From positions 186,001 through 250,000 of the forward strand of contig NZ_FOOU01000006.1 in assembly GCF_900113275.1 (NCBI RefSeq): a DNA stretch of 64,000 bases, given 5' to 3'. The notes beneath the pieces were generated by a model, which had not been told where the DNA came from, did no database searches, and saw nothing but the letters and a program-made list of their open reading frames with translations. This DNA is from Neptunomonas qingdaonensis. GTDB lineage: Bacteria > Pseudomonadota > Gammaproteobacteria > Pseudomonadales > Balneatricaceae. Positions 15,997 through 24,440 of this stretch are shown in pieces. The position numbers were made by a program, and so were the translations under genes. Numbering within the stretch: position 1 is the first letter of the stretch; each line of letters opens with the position of its first letter.

Positions 15997-18306
15997 TCAA
16001 CTCGCTGACCAGTAACGTTTTTCTTTTTGCCGCCAGGTCTGTAGCCGACAACCTGATTCGCCTGCATCTTCAAGCAAGACAGCGCCTTTTTTATCGGTGC
16101 GAATAATCCTGCTGCCGTGCGCCTTAATTCGCGACACCACATCGGCATGCGGATGGCCGTAACGATTAAGAAACCCAGCAGATATCAGCACACTATCAGG
16201 TTTTGCTACGTCAAGTAGCGTCCCGCCGGTTGAGGTACGGCTACCATGATGACCCGCCACTAACCAGCTCACAGGCGACAAACTATCGGCCAATTGCGCT
16301 TCAACTTTAAGACCCGCATCACCCGTTATCAATAAGCCACACTGCGAGCTACGCACTACTAATACACAGGAACGGTCATTATCAGTGGCATTTGTTGCAG
16401 GCTCAGGATGGATATAAGCAAACTCAATACCATCCCACGACCAGGTCACGCCCGGCTTACAAAACTTTGCAGGAATCGGTAAGGCGGCAGGCATACCGCT
16501 TTCAGTGACACCGATGCCCAGGATTTGAGAAACTTTGCTGACACCTCCGGCGTGGTCATTATCGTCGTGGCTGACGATAAGCTTATCCAGGTAATTAATC
16601 CCCTGCTGTTTCAAATAAGGCATGACAGCTCGCTCAAAGGCATTACTACCATTGGCATACGCCGCCCCTGTGTCATATAACATCACATGCTGATGGGTAC
16701 GTATTAAAACAGATGTACCCTGACCCACATCAAACACGATCGCCTTAAATTTTCCTGATTCGACGTTGTCTTGTGGTGGCATAAATACCGGCAACCAACA
16801 CAACACACCCACGAGTTTTAATTTACTACTGACCGGTTGCAAAATCATCACCGCACCCAGTCCTGCAAATACAACAGCAATTATGCCCGTCGATTGTAAG
16901 TCCAGCACCCACTGATCACTCAAGCCATCAATCCAGGCCAGGCTTGCCCATAATCCCTGAATAAGCATACCGACACCATCCAGCCCCCACTGTATCCCGA
17001 TGCTTTCCATTAACAGAGCCGGCATAATCAACATGAGTAACAAAGAAAGGAAAGGAATCGCCAGCATATTAACCAACGGCGAGCTCATCGACACCTGCCC
17101 AAAAAACAACAATAACAAGGGACTTAACACCCACAAAATCCACCACTGACTTTTTAGCAAAATCATCAAGGGCGCTTTTGCCTGCCTTATCGTCACCAGA
17201 AACAATAAAGCAGCCACCGCACTGAAAGACAACCAGAATCCAATTTCATGCACGGCTAACGGTTGCAATGTCAGCACAACCGCCATGGCCAACCACCAAC
17301 GCGCCCAGACATCAGGACGCCGCATTAATAATTGCGCCCCCAATAATACGGCAGCCATCACCCACGCACGCTGCGTCGGGATACTAAAGCCGGCCAAGCC
17401 AACATACAAACCACTTAACCCCAAAGCCGCAATCACCGGCAACCACTGGTGAGCAACTGAATGCTCCCTACCGCGAAACAGAGCAACGAAAAGCAAACGT
17501 CCCAGCCACCACCCCAGCCCCACACAAACGCCGATATGTAAACCACTGACTACCATCAGATGCGTTGTTCCGGTATTACGCATCAAGCTCCACTGCCACT
17601 CCTGGAGTGCATTTTTATCGCCGATCAACAACGCCTGCAAGGTTGAAGAAACGACAGGCTGTGCGCTAAAACGCTCGGCTAGCCAAGCGATCAACCGAAA
17701 GCGAATCAAGTCTATGGAGGAAGAGGACGCCTGTTGTTGCTCAAGCAACACCTTCACATAACCAACGGCATCAATATTGCGGCTTAGCGCCCACCTTTCG
17801 TAATCAAACCCTGCTGGATTCCAGAAACTATGCGCTGGTCGTAGTTTTACATCCAACAGCAGACGATCCCCGGGTTGTATATGGCGGTCAGCCCGATACC
17901 AGCTCAAACGAATAATCCGCGGTTTATGCTTAGGCTGACGGGATAGCTGACTGGATGACTCGCTAACTAACTCGCTAGATAACTTTTTAGAAGATCCAGA
18001 TTGAATGTTATTAACACGCAAACTAAAACGCACATGCTTATCTTCAGACTGAGGAAGCCCCTCAACAACACCGCCAACTCGCCAAAGCACTTTTGCATCA
18101 TCCACACTCCATCGCTGCATCAGTTGAAAGTGACCGTATAGCAGTGCAATAACCAGCCCGATAAAAAAGCTGAGCAGCCTGACGCGACCCGCTGGAAAAT
18201 AACGAAATATGATCAGCCCCAAAACGGGCAAGGCAGAGAGCCAGATAAGTGGTGGTAGCACCGGAAGCCAGGCTACGATAGCAAAAGCTGTGATATATGT
18301 GATCAT
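15997..18306 (-). CDS. comEC: ComEC/Rec2 family DNA uptake channel protein
   Basis: A 769-residue polytopic protein for moving single-stranded DNA across the inner membrane during natural transformation. An N-terminal OB-like region follows two or three membrane helices, then the competence domain (LLIGDKNAL, TGTTHLMVVSGLHIGV) with several helices, and a C-terminal metallo-beta-lactamase domain with SHDDNDHAGG and HHGSRTSTG. All three domains are present, so it looks intact. A Ser-rich stretch around residues 98-115 (SSKKLSSELVSESSSQLS) lies in a region of short direct repeats. It heads the envelope gene set and may be transcribed with exbBD. Confidence 0.94.
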   Translation of the reverse strand: MITYITAFAIVAWLPVLPPLIWLSALPVLGLIIFRYFPAGRVRLLSFFIGLVIALLYGHFQLMQRWSVDDAKVLWRVGGVVEGLPQSEDKHVRFSLRVNNIQSGSSKKLSSELVSESSSQLSRQPKHKPRIIRLSWYRADRHIQPGDRLLLDVKLRPAHSFWNPAGFDYERWALSRNIDAVGYVKVLLEQQQASSSSIDLIRFRLIAWLAERFSAQPVVSSTLQALLIGDKNALQEWQWSLMRNTGTTHLMVVSGLHIGVCVGLGWWLGRLLFVALFRGREHSVAHQWLPVIAALGLSGLYVGLAGFSIPTQRAWVMAAVLLGAQLLMRRPDVWARWWLAMAVVLTLQPLAVHEIGFWLSFSAVAALLFLVTIRQAKAPLMILLKSQWWILWVLSPLLLLFFGQVSMSSPLVNMLAIPFLSLLLMLIMPALLMESIGIQWGLDGVGMLIQGLWASLAWIDGLSDQWVLDLQSTGIIAVVFAGLGAVMILQPVSSKLKLVGVLCWLPVFMPPQDNVESGKFKAIVFDVGQGTSVLIRTHQHVMLYDTGAAYANGSNAFERAVMPYLKQQGINYLDKLIVSHDDNDHAGGVSKVSQILGIGVTESGMPAALPIPAKFCKPGVTWSWDGIEFAYIHPEPATNATDNDRSCVLVVRSSQCGLLITGDAGLKVEAQLADSLSPVSWLVAGHHGSRTSTGGTLLDVAKPDSVLISAGFLNRYGHPHADVVSRIKAHGSRIIRTDKKGAVLLEDAGESGCRLQTWRQKEKRYWSAS

Positions 18307-18320
18307 CCTTGATCTCTGTG

Positions 18321-18349
18321 TTGGCTTACACAGCTACGCTGTGCATAAT
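18321..18349 (+). promoter_or_regulatory. Sigma-70-like promoter with palindrome, upstream of DUF2062 gene
   Basis: TTGGCT (18321-18326) and CATAAT (18344-18349) are 17 bases apart. Inside the spacer, CACAGC (18329-18334) and GCTGTG (18338-18343) form a perfect inverted repeat around TAC, a good place for a repressor. The start of the plus-strand gene is 34 bases beyond. Confidence 0.5.
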
Positions 18350-18382
18350 AGTGTTATCTTTTTCTGATGAAGTATACTTCCT

Positions 18383-18892
18383 ATGCCCCGGAAGATTATC
18401 AAGAAGCTCTTGCCCGACGAGTCAATACTGCGAAACCATAAACACCTGAGTTGGCTTGGCAGTCATCTACACGATCCATCATTGTGGCACTTAACACGTA
18501 AATCTGTTGCACGCGCTTTTCTTGTTGGAGTATTTTGTGCTTTTTTACCCGTGCCGATGCAAATGATAATTGCCGCGGTACTGGCACTCTTTGCTAGGAG
18601 TAATATTCCAATCTCCGTCGGCTTAGTCTGGATAACAAACCCGCTGACGATAACGCCGATATTTTATTTTACCTACGTGGTCGGTACTTATTTGTTAAAT
18701 ACACCGACGCTGGACATTGAGCTGAAGTTCACTTATGAAGCACTATACCACGACCTTTCCGCTATCTGGTGGCCCTTGTTAGCGGGCTCCTTATTCTGCG
18801 GCGTTATTTTCAGCGTAATCGCATATTTCACAGCTTCATCATTCTGGATATGGCATGTGCGTAGATCATGGTCGAAAAGAAGTAAAGATTAA
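18383..18892 (+). CDS. DUF2062 domain-containing membrane protein
   Basis: A 169-residue inner-membrane protein of the DUF2062 family with hydrophobic helices near 45-70 ([21 protein letters not shown] begins there), 80-105 and 130-150. The N-terminus and C-terminus are basic. It is encoded between comEC and lolD, as in Pseudomonas. The start at ATG 18383 has only a weak ribosome site. Its stop overlaps the convergent lolD stop by four bases. Function is not established. Confidence 0.88.
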   Translation: MPRKIIKKLLPDESILRNHKHLSWLGSHLHDPSLWHLTRKSVARAFLVGVFCAFLPVPMQMIIAAVLALFARSNIPISVGLVWITNPLTITPIFYFTYVVGTYLLNTPTLDIELKFTYEALYHDLSAIWWPLLAGSLFCGVIFSVIAYFTASSFWIWHVRRSWSKRSKD

Positions 18893-19587
18893 GCAGTGTC
18901 CTTGGTTAACGGGTGTAACCCTCCCTCCCTGAGCTCTAACACCCGATCCATACGATGCGCCAATTCAGCGTCATGCGTGACAATAATGAAAGACGTTCGA
19001 AACTCCTGATTCAAACGCGCCATCAAGTCCTGAACATCATTAGCGGTATGATTATCCAGGTTTCCTGTGGGTTCATCCATCAAGACACAGGCAGGCTGAG
19101 TAACCAGCGCACGTGCAATAGCCACACGCTGCCTTTCCCCCCCGCTGAGCTGGGCTGGTTTGTGTGTTAAGCGGGCAGACAAACCAACCGCTTTTAACAT
19201 CTCTTGTGCCCGGGTTCGCGCTTCATTAATAGCCACTTTGCCTAACAACAATGGCATTGCTACGTTTTCAACAGCATCGAACTCTGGCAACAAATGATGG
19301 AACTGATAAACAAATCCCAACTGGCGGTTGCGAATCTGTGCTCTTTTTTCTTCAGATACAGAGTACAGCGACTCACCACCGACACAAACCTCTCCCTGAG
19401 TAGGTGCTTCCAGTCCACCGAGAATATTAAGCAAGGTGCTTTTGCCAGAGCCGGACGTCCCCATAATGGAGATTCGTTCACCTTCTGTAATCGTCAAACA
19501 CACATCTTTCAAGACTTCCAAAGCGCTACCCGCTTCAGTGTAAACTTTACCGACAGCGTCACACACCAATACAGCCTTACTATTCAT
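18889..19587 (-). CDS. lolD: Lipoprotein-releasing ABC transporter ATPase LolD
   Basis: The ATPase that powers release of outer-membrane lipoproteins from the inner membrane to LolA. I place the start at ATG 19587, which overlaps the lolC stop by eight bases; the longer frame to 19677 is inside lolC. The 232-residue protein has Walker [10 protein letters not shown], the signature [15 protein letters not shown] and Walker [13 protein letters not shown]. Overlap with lolC indicates coupled translation of the complex. Confidence 0.96.
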   Translation of the reverse strand: MNSKAVLVCDAVGKVYTEAGSALEVLKDVCLTITEGERISIMGTSGSGKSTLLNILGGLEAPTQGEVCVGGESLYSVSEEKRAQIRNRQLGFVYQFHHLLPEFDAVENVAMPLLLGKVAINEARTRAQEMLKAVGLSARLTHKPAQLSGGERQRVAIARALVTQPACVLMDEPTGNLDNHTANDVQDLMARLNQEFRTSFIIVTHDAELAHRMDRVLELREGGLHPLTKDTA

Positions 19588-20824
19588 AACGCAACGCCTC
19601 TGCTGGCTGAGTTTTAGAAGCGCGCCATGCCGGATAGAGCGTCGCCAGGAAGCTAATCGCCATGGCAGATGAAGCAATCAGGCCTACATCTTCCCAGTTT
19701 AACTGCGAAGGTAAGTAGCTGATGAAATACACATCCGAAGATAAAAACTGAACACCCAATGCCTGCTCGACCCACGCAACCAGATCCGTCACACTTAACG
19801 CCAGAATAACGCCAAGCGCAGACCCTATAAATGTCCCCAAAAAACCAATAACAATACCCTGCACCATAAAAATACGCATGATCATGCCGGGTGTAGCACC
19901 CAGTGTGCGCAATATAGCAATATCTGATTTCTTATCTGTAACGACCATCACCAGTGTTGACACGATATTAAATGCAGCAACAAAGACGATCAAAAAGAGC
20001 AACAAACCAATCATTTTCTTTTCCATTTGAATCGCCTGAAAAAGATTACCATGCGTGCGCGTCCAGTCAGAAACAAGGAAGTAGCCCTCCAGAGTTGCAG
20101 CTATCTCACGCGCCGCAACAGGCGCTTCAAACAGATCCTGGAAAGTGACGCGCACACCTTCCACACCTGCAGAAATACGCTTCAAACGAGCGGCATCATC
20201 TATGTGTATATAGGCAAGGGAACTGTCCAGTTCAGCACCCACAGAAAAAATACCGACAACAGTAAAACGCTTTAACCGCGGCGTAACGCCTGCCACACTG
20301 ATAGAGGCTTCAGGTAATACCAGTGTCACTTTATCACCCACACGCGCCCCTAAATAGCGGGCTAACAGATCACCTAATACCACACCGAACTCACCACTTT
20401 TAAGGCTATCCCATTCACCATTGAGCATATGCTGTGAAACAATCGATACCTTACGCTCAGCGATAGGGTCAACCCCTTGCACCATAACGCCACGCACTTG
20501 ACCAGAAGAGGTCAGCATGCCTTGTGCATTAATAAAAGGAGCAGTGGCTATCACTCTTGGGTCTTGACCAACAATAGTTGCTACCTGCTTCCAATCAGCT
20601 ATCGGTTTTTCATAGCCAGTGATGGTCGCGTGAGGAACCATACCAAGGATTCTGTCTTTCAATTCACGATCAAAACCGTTCATAACAGACAAAACAAGAA
20701 TTAACGCCGCAACCCCCAACGTCAACCCCAGCATGGAAACCAGAGAGATAAAGGAGATGAAATGATTACTGCGTTTGGCTGCGGTATAGCGCAAGCCTAC
20801 ATATATAGAAAAGGGTCTGAACAT
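19580..20824 (-). CDS. lolC: Lipoprotein-releasing ABC transporter permease (LolC/LolE type)
   Basis: A 414-residue inner-membrane permease with an N-terminal helix (residues 25-50, [20 protein letters not shown]), a large periplasmic domain and three C-terminal helices (about 270-290, 320-345, 380-400). It extracts mature lipoproteins together with LolD. Only one permease gene is beside lolD here, whereas E. coli and Pseudomonas have lolC and lolE on both sides. Either the second gene is elsewhere or the organism uses one permease as a homodimer (LolF type). Family placement is sure; the C versus E or F name is not. Confidence 0.92.
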   Translation of the reverse strand: MFRPFSIYVGLRYTAAKRSNHFISFISLVSMLGLTLGVAALILVLSVMNGFDRELKDRILGMVPHATITGYEKPIADWKQVATIVGQDPRVIATAPFINAQGMLTSSGQVRGVMVQGVDPIAERKVSIVSQHMLNGEWDSLKSGEFGVVLGDLLARYLGARVGDKVTLVLPEASISVAGVTPRLKRFTVVGIFSVGAELDSSLAYIHIDDAARLKRISAGVEGVRVTFQDLFEAPVAAREIAATLEGYFLVSDWTRTHGNLFQAIQMEKKMIGLLLFLIVFVAAFNIVSTLVMVVTDKKSDIAILRTLGATPGMIMRIFMVQGIVIGFLGTFIGSALGVILALSVTDLVAWVEQALGVQFLSSDVYFISYLPSQLNWEDVGLIASSAMAISFLATLYPAWRASKTQPAEALRYE

Positions 20825-20848
20825 GGTCGCGGATTAAATCACAGTTGG

Positions 20849-20863
20849 GTTAGTAACTCTAAC
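20849..20863. promoter_or_regulatory. Palindrome between lolC and pilZ-tus
   Basis: GTTAG (20849-20853) and CTAAC (20859-20863) flank TAACT. It sits in the 96-base divergent region and upstream of a TATACT box (20884-20889). The internal GTAACT also matches part of the E. coli Ter core, but the full Ter consensus is not met. Operator function is inference. Confidence 0.3.
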
Positions 20864-20920
20864 AATATTAAGAAAATCTCCGCTATACTCTAGTCAACAA
20901 CACGTGAACAGGAGGTGACT

Positions 20921-21481
20921 GTGAGCCAGGAACGAAGGCAGTTTTATCGGGTCGAGAAAAATGTAGCATTAGAAGTGCAGCGTGTCACCGCTGACGAAGT
21001 TAAGGTCTCACTTCAACCGGCGCAGTTTGAAGTATCTCCCTACTTCGAATTAATCTCTGAAGTTCAGGAGATCGACAAGCTACAAGACGACCTACTTCAT
21101 CAACTTAACGATACAAACCCTCTTTTAGCACAACTTTTCAAACTGCAAGCTGAAAAGTTACACCTGATCACACGGACACTGGCAAACAGCGGCCTGAAAA
21201 TCGAAAAGCTGACTAAACAATCGATCAACCTAAGTGAGGGTGGTATGCAGTTTCTCGCTGCAGATGAACACTATCAGGTTGGTGAATTTCTTGCCATCAA
21301 ACTTGTTTTTTCGAATCCCTTATTGGGAGTTTTATTATACGCAAAGGTTCAACGCATCATTCAACAAGGGCAAGAGACGCATATTGCCGTTTCTTTTTAC
21401 CGGATGCCTGAAAACTGCCGTATGCTGATCGCACAACGTGTGATTCAAACGCCACCTGAACGCATAGAAAACGCTGATTGA
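20921..21481 (+). CDS. PilZ domain protein with long helical insertion
   Basis: A 186-residue protein with split PilZ signatures: RQFYR (RxxxR, residues 6-10) and NLSEGG ([D/N]xSxxG, 103-108), which together bind cyclic di-GMP in canonical members. The two motifs are normally about 20-40 residues apart; here about 95 residues separate them, and residues 43-88 look like a long amphipathic helix (EVQEIDKLQDDLLHQL onward). This resembles the tetramer-forming PilZ type described in Xanthomonas. I choose GTG 20921, five bases after AGGAGG, over the GTG at 20915 that lies in the ribosome site. It is followed 9 bases later by the tus-like gene. Confidence 0.87.
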   Translation: MSQERRQFYRVEKNVALEVQRVTADEVKVSLQPAQFEVSPYFELISEVQEIDKLQDDLLHQLNDTNPLLAQLFKLQAEKLHLITRTLANSGLKIEKLTKQSINLSEGGMQFLAADEHYQVGEFLAIKLVFSNPLLGVLLYAKVQRIIQQGQETHIAVSFYRMPENCRMLIAQRVIQTPPERIENAD

Positions 21482-21490
21482 TAAAACAAT

Positions 21491-22360
21491 ATGGGCATCT
21501 CCGGCTTTATAGTAAAAGACATTATCGATGCATTCGAACAATTAAAAGGGTCCTTAGCCAATTTTGACAAGCAGCTTGCTCTATCTCAGTTGCCCATCTC
21601 ATTGCCGGGCGAAACGGGCTTAATACGAACAGCAGATAAACAACGACATGTACGACAAATATATACTGATATCTGGCATAGCGGCCATCAGGATGGTCGC
21701 AGAACACATTCTTGCTTCGGCCTAGTGGGAGCAAATCCTGATTTGCTGGCTGCAGCACAGCAGCTCAACGAATATAAAGATCAATTTCGCATCTGCATTG
21801 GCCAACTGAAAAAATCCGAATTGCCCGAAATTTCTCAGACACTTCATCAGCGCTCTCACGCTATTGCCGCCAGCATGAATCAGGCAGGCCTTGGGCGATT
21901 GCACCTCAAGCAGTGTTATCGGCATATTCCACTAGTAGAAACTAAACCCGAAAACATCCGCTTTAGCTGGTACAGCAGTGGCCGTAGCATTCGTAAACTG
22001 ACTGCCCATGATGCAATGGACATGCTGTTAAAGCTTGATATTTCACAAACACATATCAACAGACAGATAGAGAAACTCTCACCGTTAGATAAAAATACGC
22101 CTTTAGCTCAAATACAAAAGCAGGTACCTGTTATTCGTGCCAATATCGCATGGAAAATTGACGCTACACATTGGCAGCGTATTGCAAAAAACTGCCCTCT
22201 CCCTATACTGATCCCTCTTGGAGAAGATGATCTACTGCCAGTGCATAATGATTTAGCGCCCACACCACCTGCACAACGCAGCAGAGCTTTGCGCTCAGAT
22301 AGCATTATCGATCCCGAGCCTTTTCTACCAACCTTACGTATCCATCTTTACCGGAAATAA
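21491..22360 (+). CDS. tus: Tus-like DNA replication terminus site-binding protein
   Basis: A 289-residue protein resembling the E. coli replication fork trap protein Tus (309 residues). From memory the best match is IRFSWYSSGRSIRKL (156-170) with Tus LRFGWANKHIIKNL (168-181), followed by a similar helix. Others are VPVIRANIAWKID (212-224) with VQPIARVWYKG, CPLPILIPL with CPTPLIALI, and C-terminal RIHLYRK with RLHLYVAD. The N-terminal helices (IIDAFEQLKGSLANF) also fit. Tus binds Ter sites and blocks replication forks in one direction. The start ATG 21491 has no clear ribosome site but is 9 bases after pilZ, so coupling is likely. In E. coli tus lies beside TerB; no full Ter consensus is visible here. 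Confidence 0.85.
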   Translation: MGISGFIVKDIIDAFEQLKGSLANFDKQLALSQLPISLPGETGLIRTADKQRHVRQIYTDIWHSGHQDGRRTHSCFGLVGANPDLLAAAQQLNEYKDQFRICIGQLKKSELPEISQTLHQRSHAIAASMNQAGLGRLHLKQCYRHIPLVETKPENIRFSWYSSGRSIRKLTAHDAMDMLLKLDISQTHINRQIEKLSPLDKNTPLAQIQKQVPVIRANIAWKIDATHWQRIAKNCPLPILIPLGEDDLLPVHNDLAPTPPAQRSRALRSDSIIDPEPFLPTLRIHLYRK

Positions 22361-22366
22361 GAACCC

Positions 22367-22660
22367 ATGAACAACAACACACTTCACCATATCGCAACAG
22401 GTATAGGATTTCTGTTCCTGATTGGTTGGTATCTATTGTTCAGGAAACTAGGCTTTCTTGACTGGAGCACGATGCAAATGCCGTCAGGTTATGAAGGCAG
22501 CGGATTAATGCTAGCCATCGTCATAATGATGACACCGGCATTTTTTATCTGGAGCCGCTTTAACCGCTTTGTTGAGAAAAAACTGAAGATCAAGGGTGTT
22601 TATTACGAAGACAGCTATTATAAAGATAGCGCCAAGCCTGACAAAAAAGACCGGGACTAG
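22367..22660 (+). CDS. Small membrane protein, unknown function
   Basis: A 97-residue protein with two predicted membrane helices (about residues 9-25, IATGIGFLFLIGWYLLF, and 46-63, SGLMLAIVIMMTPAFFIW) and a charged Tyr/Lys/Asp-rich C-terminal tail. It begins six bases after the tus-like stop and is followed directly by a hairpin terminator, so pilZ, tus and this gene form one unit. I do not recognise the family. Nothing in the sequence ties it to replication or cyclic di-GMP. Confidence 0.75.
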   Translation: MNNNTLHHIATGIGFLFLIGWYLLFRKLGFLDWSTMQMPSGYEGSGLMLAIVIMMTPAFFIWSRFNRFVEKKLKIKGVYYEDSYYKDSAKPDKKDRD

Positions 22661-22670
22661 CCCGGCCTTT
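22642..22670. terminator. Hairpin terminator between small membrane gene and sthA
   Basis: CCGGG (22651-22655) and CCCGG (22661-22665), extended by flanking pairs, form the stem. The minus strand reads into a T run (from AAAAAA at 22643-22648), so it terminates sthA; the plus side has only three T. It overlaps the end of the plus-strand coding region. Confidence 0.75.
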
Positions 22671-22696
22671 CCACTCACTTTTTTCGCTCAGCGCAT

Positions 22697-24097
22697 CTAT
22701 AGATTAGCAATACGATTCAACCCGGCAATCGCAGCAACACGATAAGCTTCTGCCATTGTAGGGTAGTTAAAGGTTGTATTAACAAAATACTCGATCGTAT
22801 TTGCATCACCTTCCTGACGCATAATTGCTTGTCCGATATGCACGATCTCGGATGCCTGATCACCAAAACAATGAATACCTAAGATGGCAAGCGTTTCGCG
22901 ATGAAACAAGATTTTTAACATGCCGACAGGCTGGCTCGAAATCTGCGCACGCGCGGTATCTTTGAAGAAAGCCTGACCGACTTCATAAGGAATTCTCTCG
23001 GCGGTGAGCTCTTCTTCAGTTTTACCTAACGAGCTGATTTCCGGAATGGTGTAAATTCCGGTTGGCACTTCATTGATATACCTGAAACTACCCGCACCCA
23101 CCAGATCGGCAGCAGCCGAACGGCCCTGATCCAGTGCTGCTGATGCCAGACTTGGCCAACCGATAACATCACCGACAGCATAAATATTATCTACTTCAGT
23201 TTTGTAATGCTGATCAACCGTTAACTGTCCACGGCTATTTGCCTTGAGCCCGCTCGCCGCAAGATTCATATTATCGGTATTACCCGTCCTGCCATTACAC
23301 CACAAGAAAGCATCAGCACGAATACGTTTACCTGATTTCAGGTTCAGGATAACACCGTGCTCATCGCCCACCACACTTTCATATTCTTCATTATGGCGAA
23401 TTTTAACCGCGGTATTACGCAGATGATAACTCAGCGCATCTGAAATCTCGCCGTCAAGAAAAGACAACAAGCGATCTTGTGTATCGATAAGATCAACTTT
23501 CACACCAAGCCCGCTGAAGATCGAGCAATATTCACTACCAATAACGCCAGCACCATAAATAATAAGGGTTCTGGGAGTATGGCTTAATTTAAGTATAGTA
23601 TCTGAGTTGTAAATCCGCGGATGGGTAAAATCAATATCCGGCGGGCAATACGGACGTGATCCAGAAGCGATAACAACACTTTTAGTACGCAGTGTTTCAT
23701 CACCCTTGGGGGTCTCTTTTACGATGATCGTGGTGTTATTCTCGAATTCTGCTCTACCAAAGAACACATCAACACGGTTTCGCGCGTAAAAATTGGTACG
23801 CAGCATCACCTGATTTGACATGACTTTTTCAGCACGTTTCAAAACCTTCGAAAAAGAAAACCAACGCGGTTCACCAATATCCCGAAACATCGGGTTAGTA
23901 TTAAATTCGATAATCTGTTTAACCGAGTGACGTAGCGCTTTTGAAGGAATAGTCCCTTTATGAGTACAATTACCACCAACAGAATCTTGCTCTTCTACGA
24001 TCGCAACACGACGCCCATGCTTTGCAGCATTCATTGCTGCTCCCTCTCCCGCCGGACCTGAACCAATCACGACGACGTCATAGTCATAAACAGCCAT
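22697..24097 (-). CDS. sthA: Soluble pyridine nucleotide transhydrogenase SthA
   Basis: A 466-residue FAD enzyme that moves reducing equivalents between NADPH and NAD+ in the cytoplasm. The N-terminal FAD loop [14 protein letters not shown] is at residues 9-22. The region that holds the redox cysteine pair in lipoamide dehydrogenases reads [16 protein letters not shown], with only one of the two cysteines, which is the SthA hallmark. A second Rossmann loop ([12 protein letters not shown]) and the C-terminal dimer domain ([17 protein letters not shown]) complete it. It lies 87 bases after nqrM and has its own terminator. Confidence 0.96.
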   Translation of the reverse strand: MAVYDYDVVVIGSGPAGEGAAMNAAKHGRRVAIVEEQDSVGGNCTHKGTIPSKALRHSVKQIIEFNTNPMFRDIGEPRWFSFSKVLKRAEKVMSNQVMLRTNFYARNRVDVFFGRAEFENNTTIIVKETPKGDETLRTKSVVIASGSRPYCPPDIDFTHPRIYNSDTILKLSHTPRTLIIYGAGVIGSEYCSIFSGLGVKVDLIDTQDRLLSFLDGEISDALSYHLRNTAVKIRHNEEYESVVGDEHGVILNLKSGKRIRADAFLWCNGRTGNTDNMNLAASGLKANSRGQLTVDQHYKTEVDNIYAVGDVIGWPSLASAALDQGRSAAADLVGAGSFRYINEVPTGIYTIPEISSLGKTEEELTAERIPYEVGQAFFKDTARAQISSQPVGMLKILFHRETLAILGIHCFGDQASEIVHIGQAIMRQEGDANTIEYFVNTTFNYPTMAEAYRVAAIAGLNRIANL

Positions 24098-24184
24098 CTA
24101 TTTCCCCTTAGTTATTCGTTACACTTTATTATGCGTTAGATCGGTTCACACATTACCAAATAGGCGATAGCCATCACTCGACAA

Positions 24185-24433
24185 TCAACTTTTAGACTTA
24201 ACTTCATAAGCAAGGCTGTCTATTTTCGCCAATTCAGAGATACGACGATTCTTTTCGTCTTCATCTTCACATATGCTTTTATCGCCAGCACATATATCAC
24301 AGGCTGTATCCATGCCCAGTGACGCCATACCGCCACACGAACCCGCAATCGGCTTGCCACCCATAATAACGCCAACCGACATCGCCAGAATGATCAACAT
24401 CAACCCAGCAAAAACAAAGATAAAAATATCCAC
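24185..24433 (-). CDS. nqrM: Na+-NQR maturation factor NqrM
   Basis: An 82-residue membrane-anchored protein (helix at residues 3-25) with four cysteines, Cys33, Cys45, Cys48 and Cys55, the NqrM pattern (GSCGGMASLGM and CDICAGDKSIC). NqrM delivers iron for the Cys4[Fe] centre formed by NqrD and NqrE in the membrane. It is the last gene of the nqrABCDEF-apbE-nqrM operon, seven bases after apbE. All cysteines expected for iron delivery are present. Confidence 0.94.
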   Translation of the reverse strand: MDIFIFVFAGLMLIILAMSVGVIMGGKPIAGSCGGMASLGMDTACDICAGDKSICEDEDEKNRRISELAKIDSLAYEVKSKS

Positions 24434-24440
24434 ATCAACC

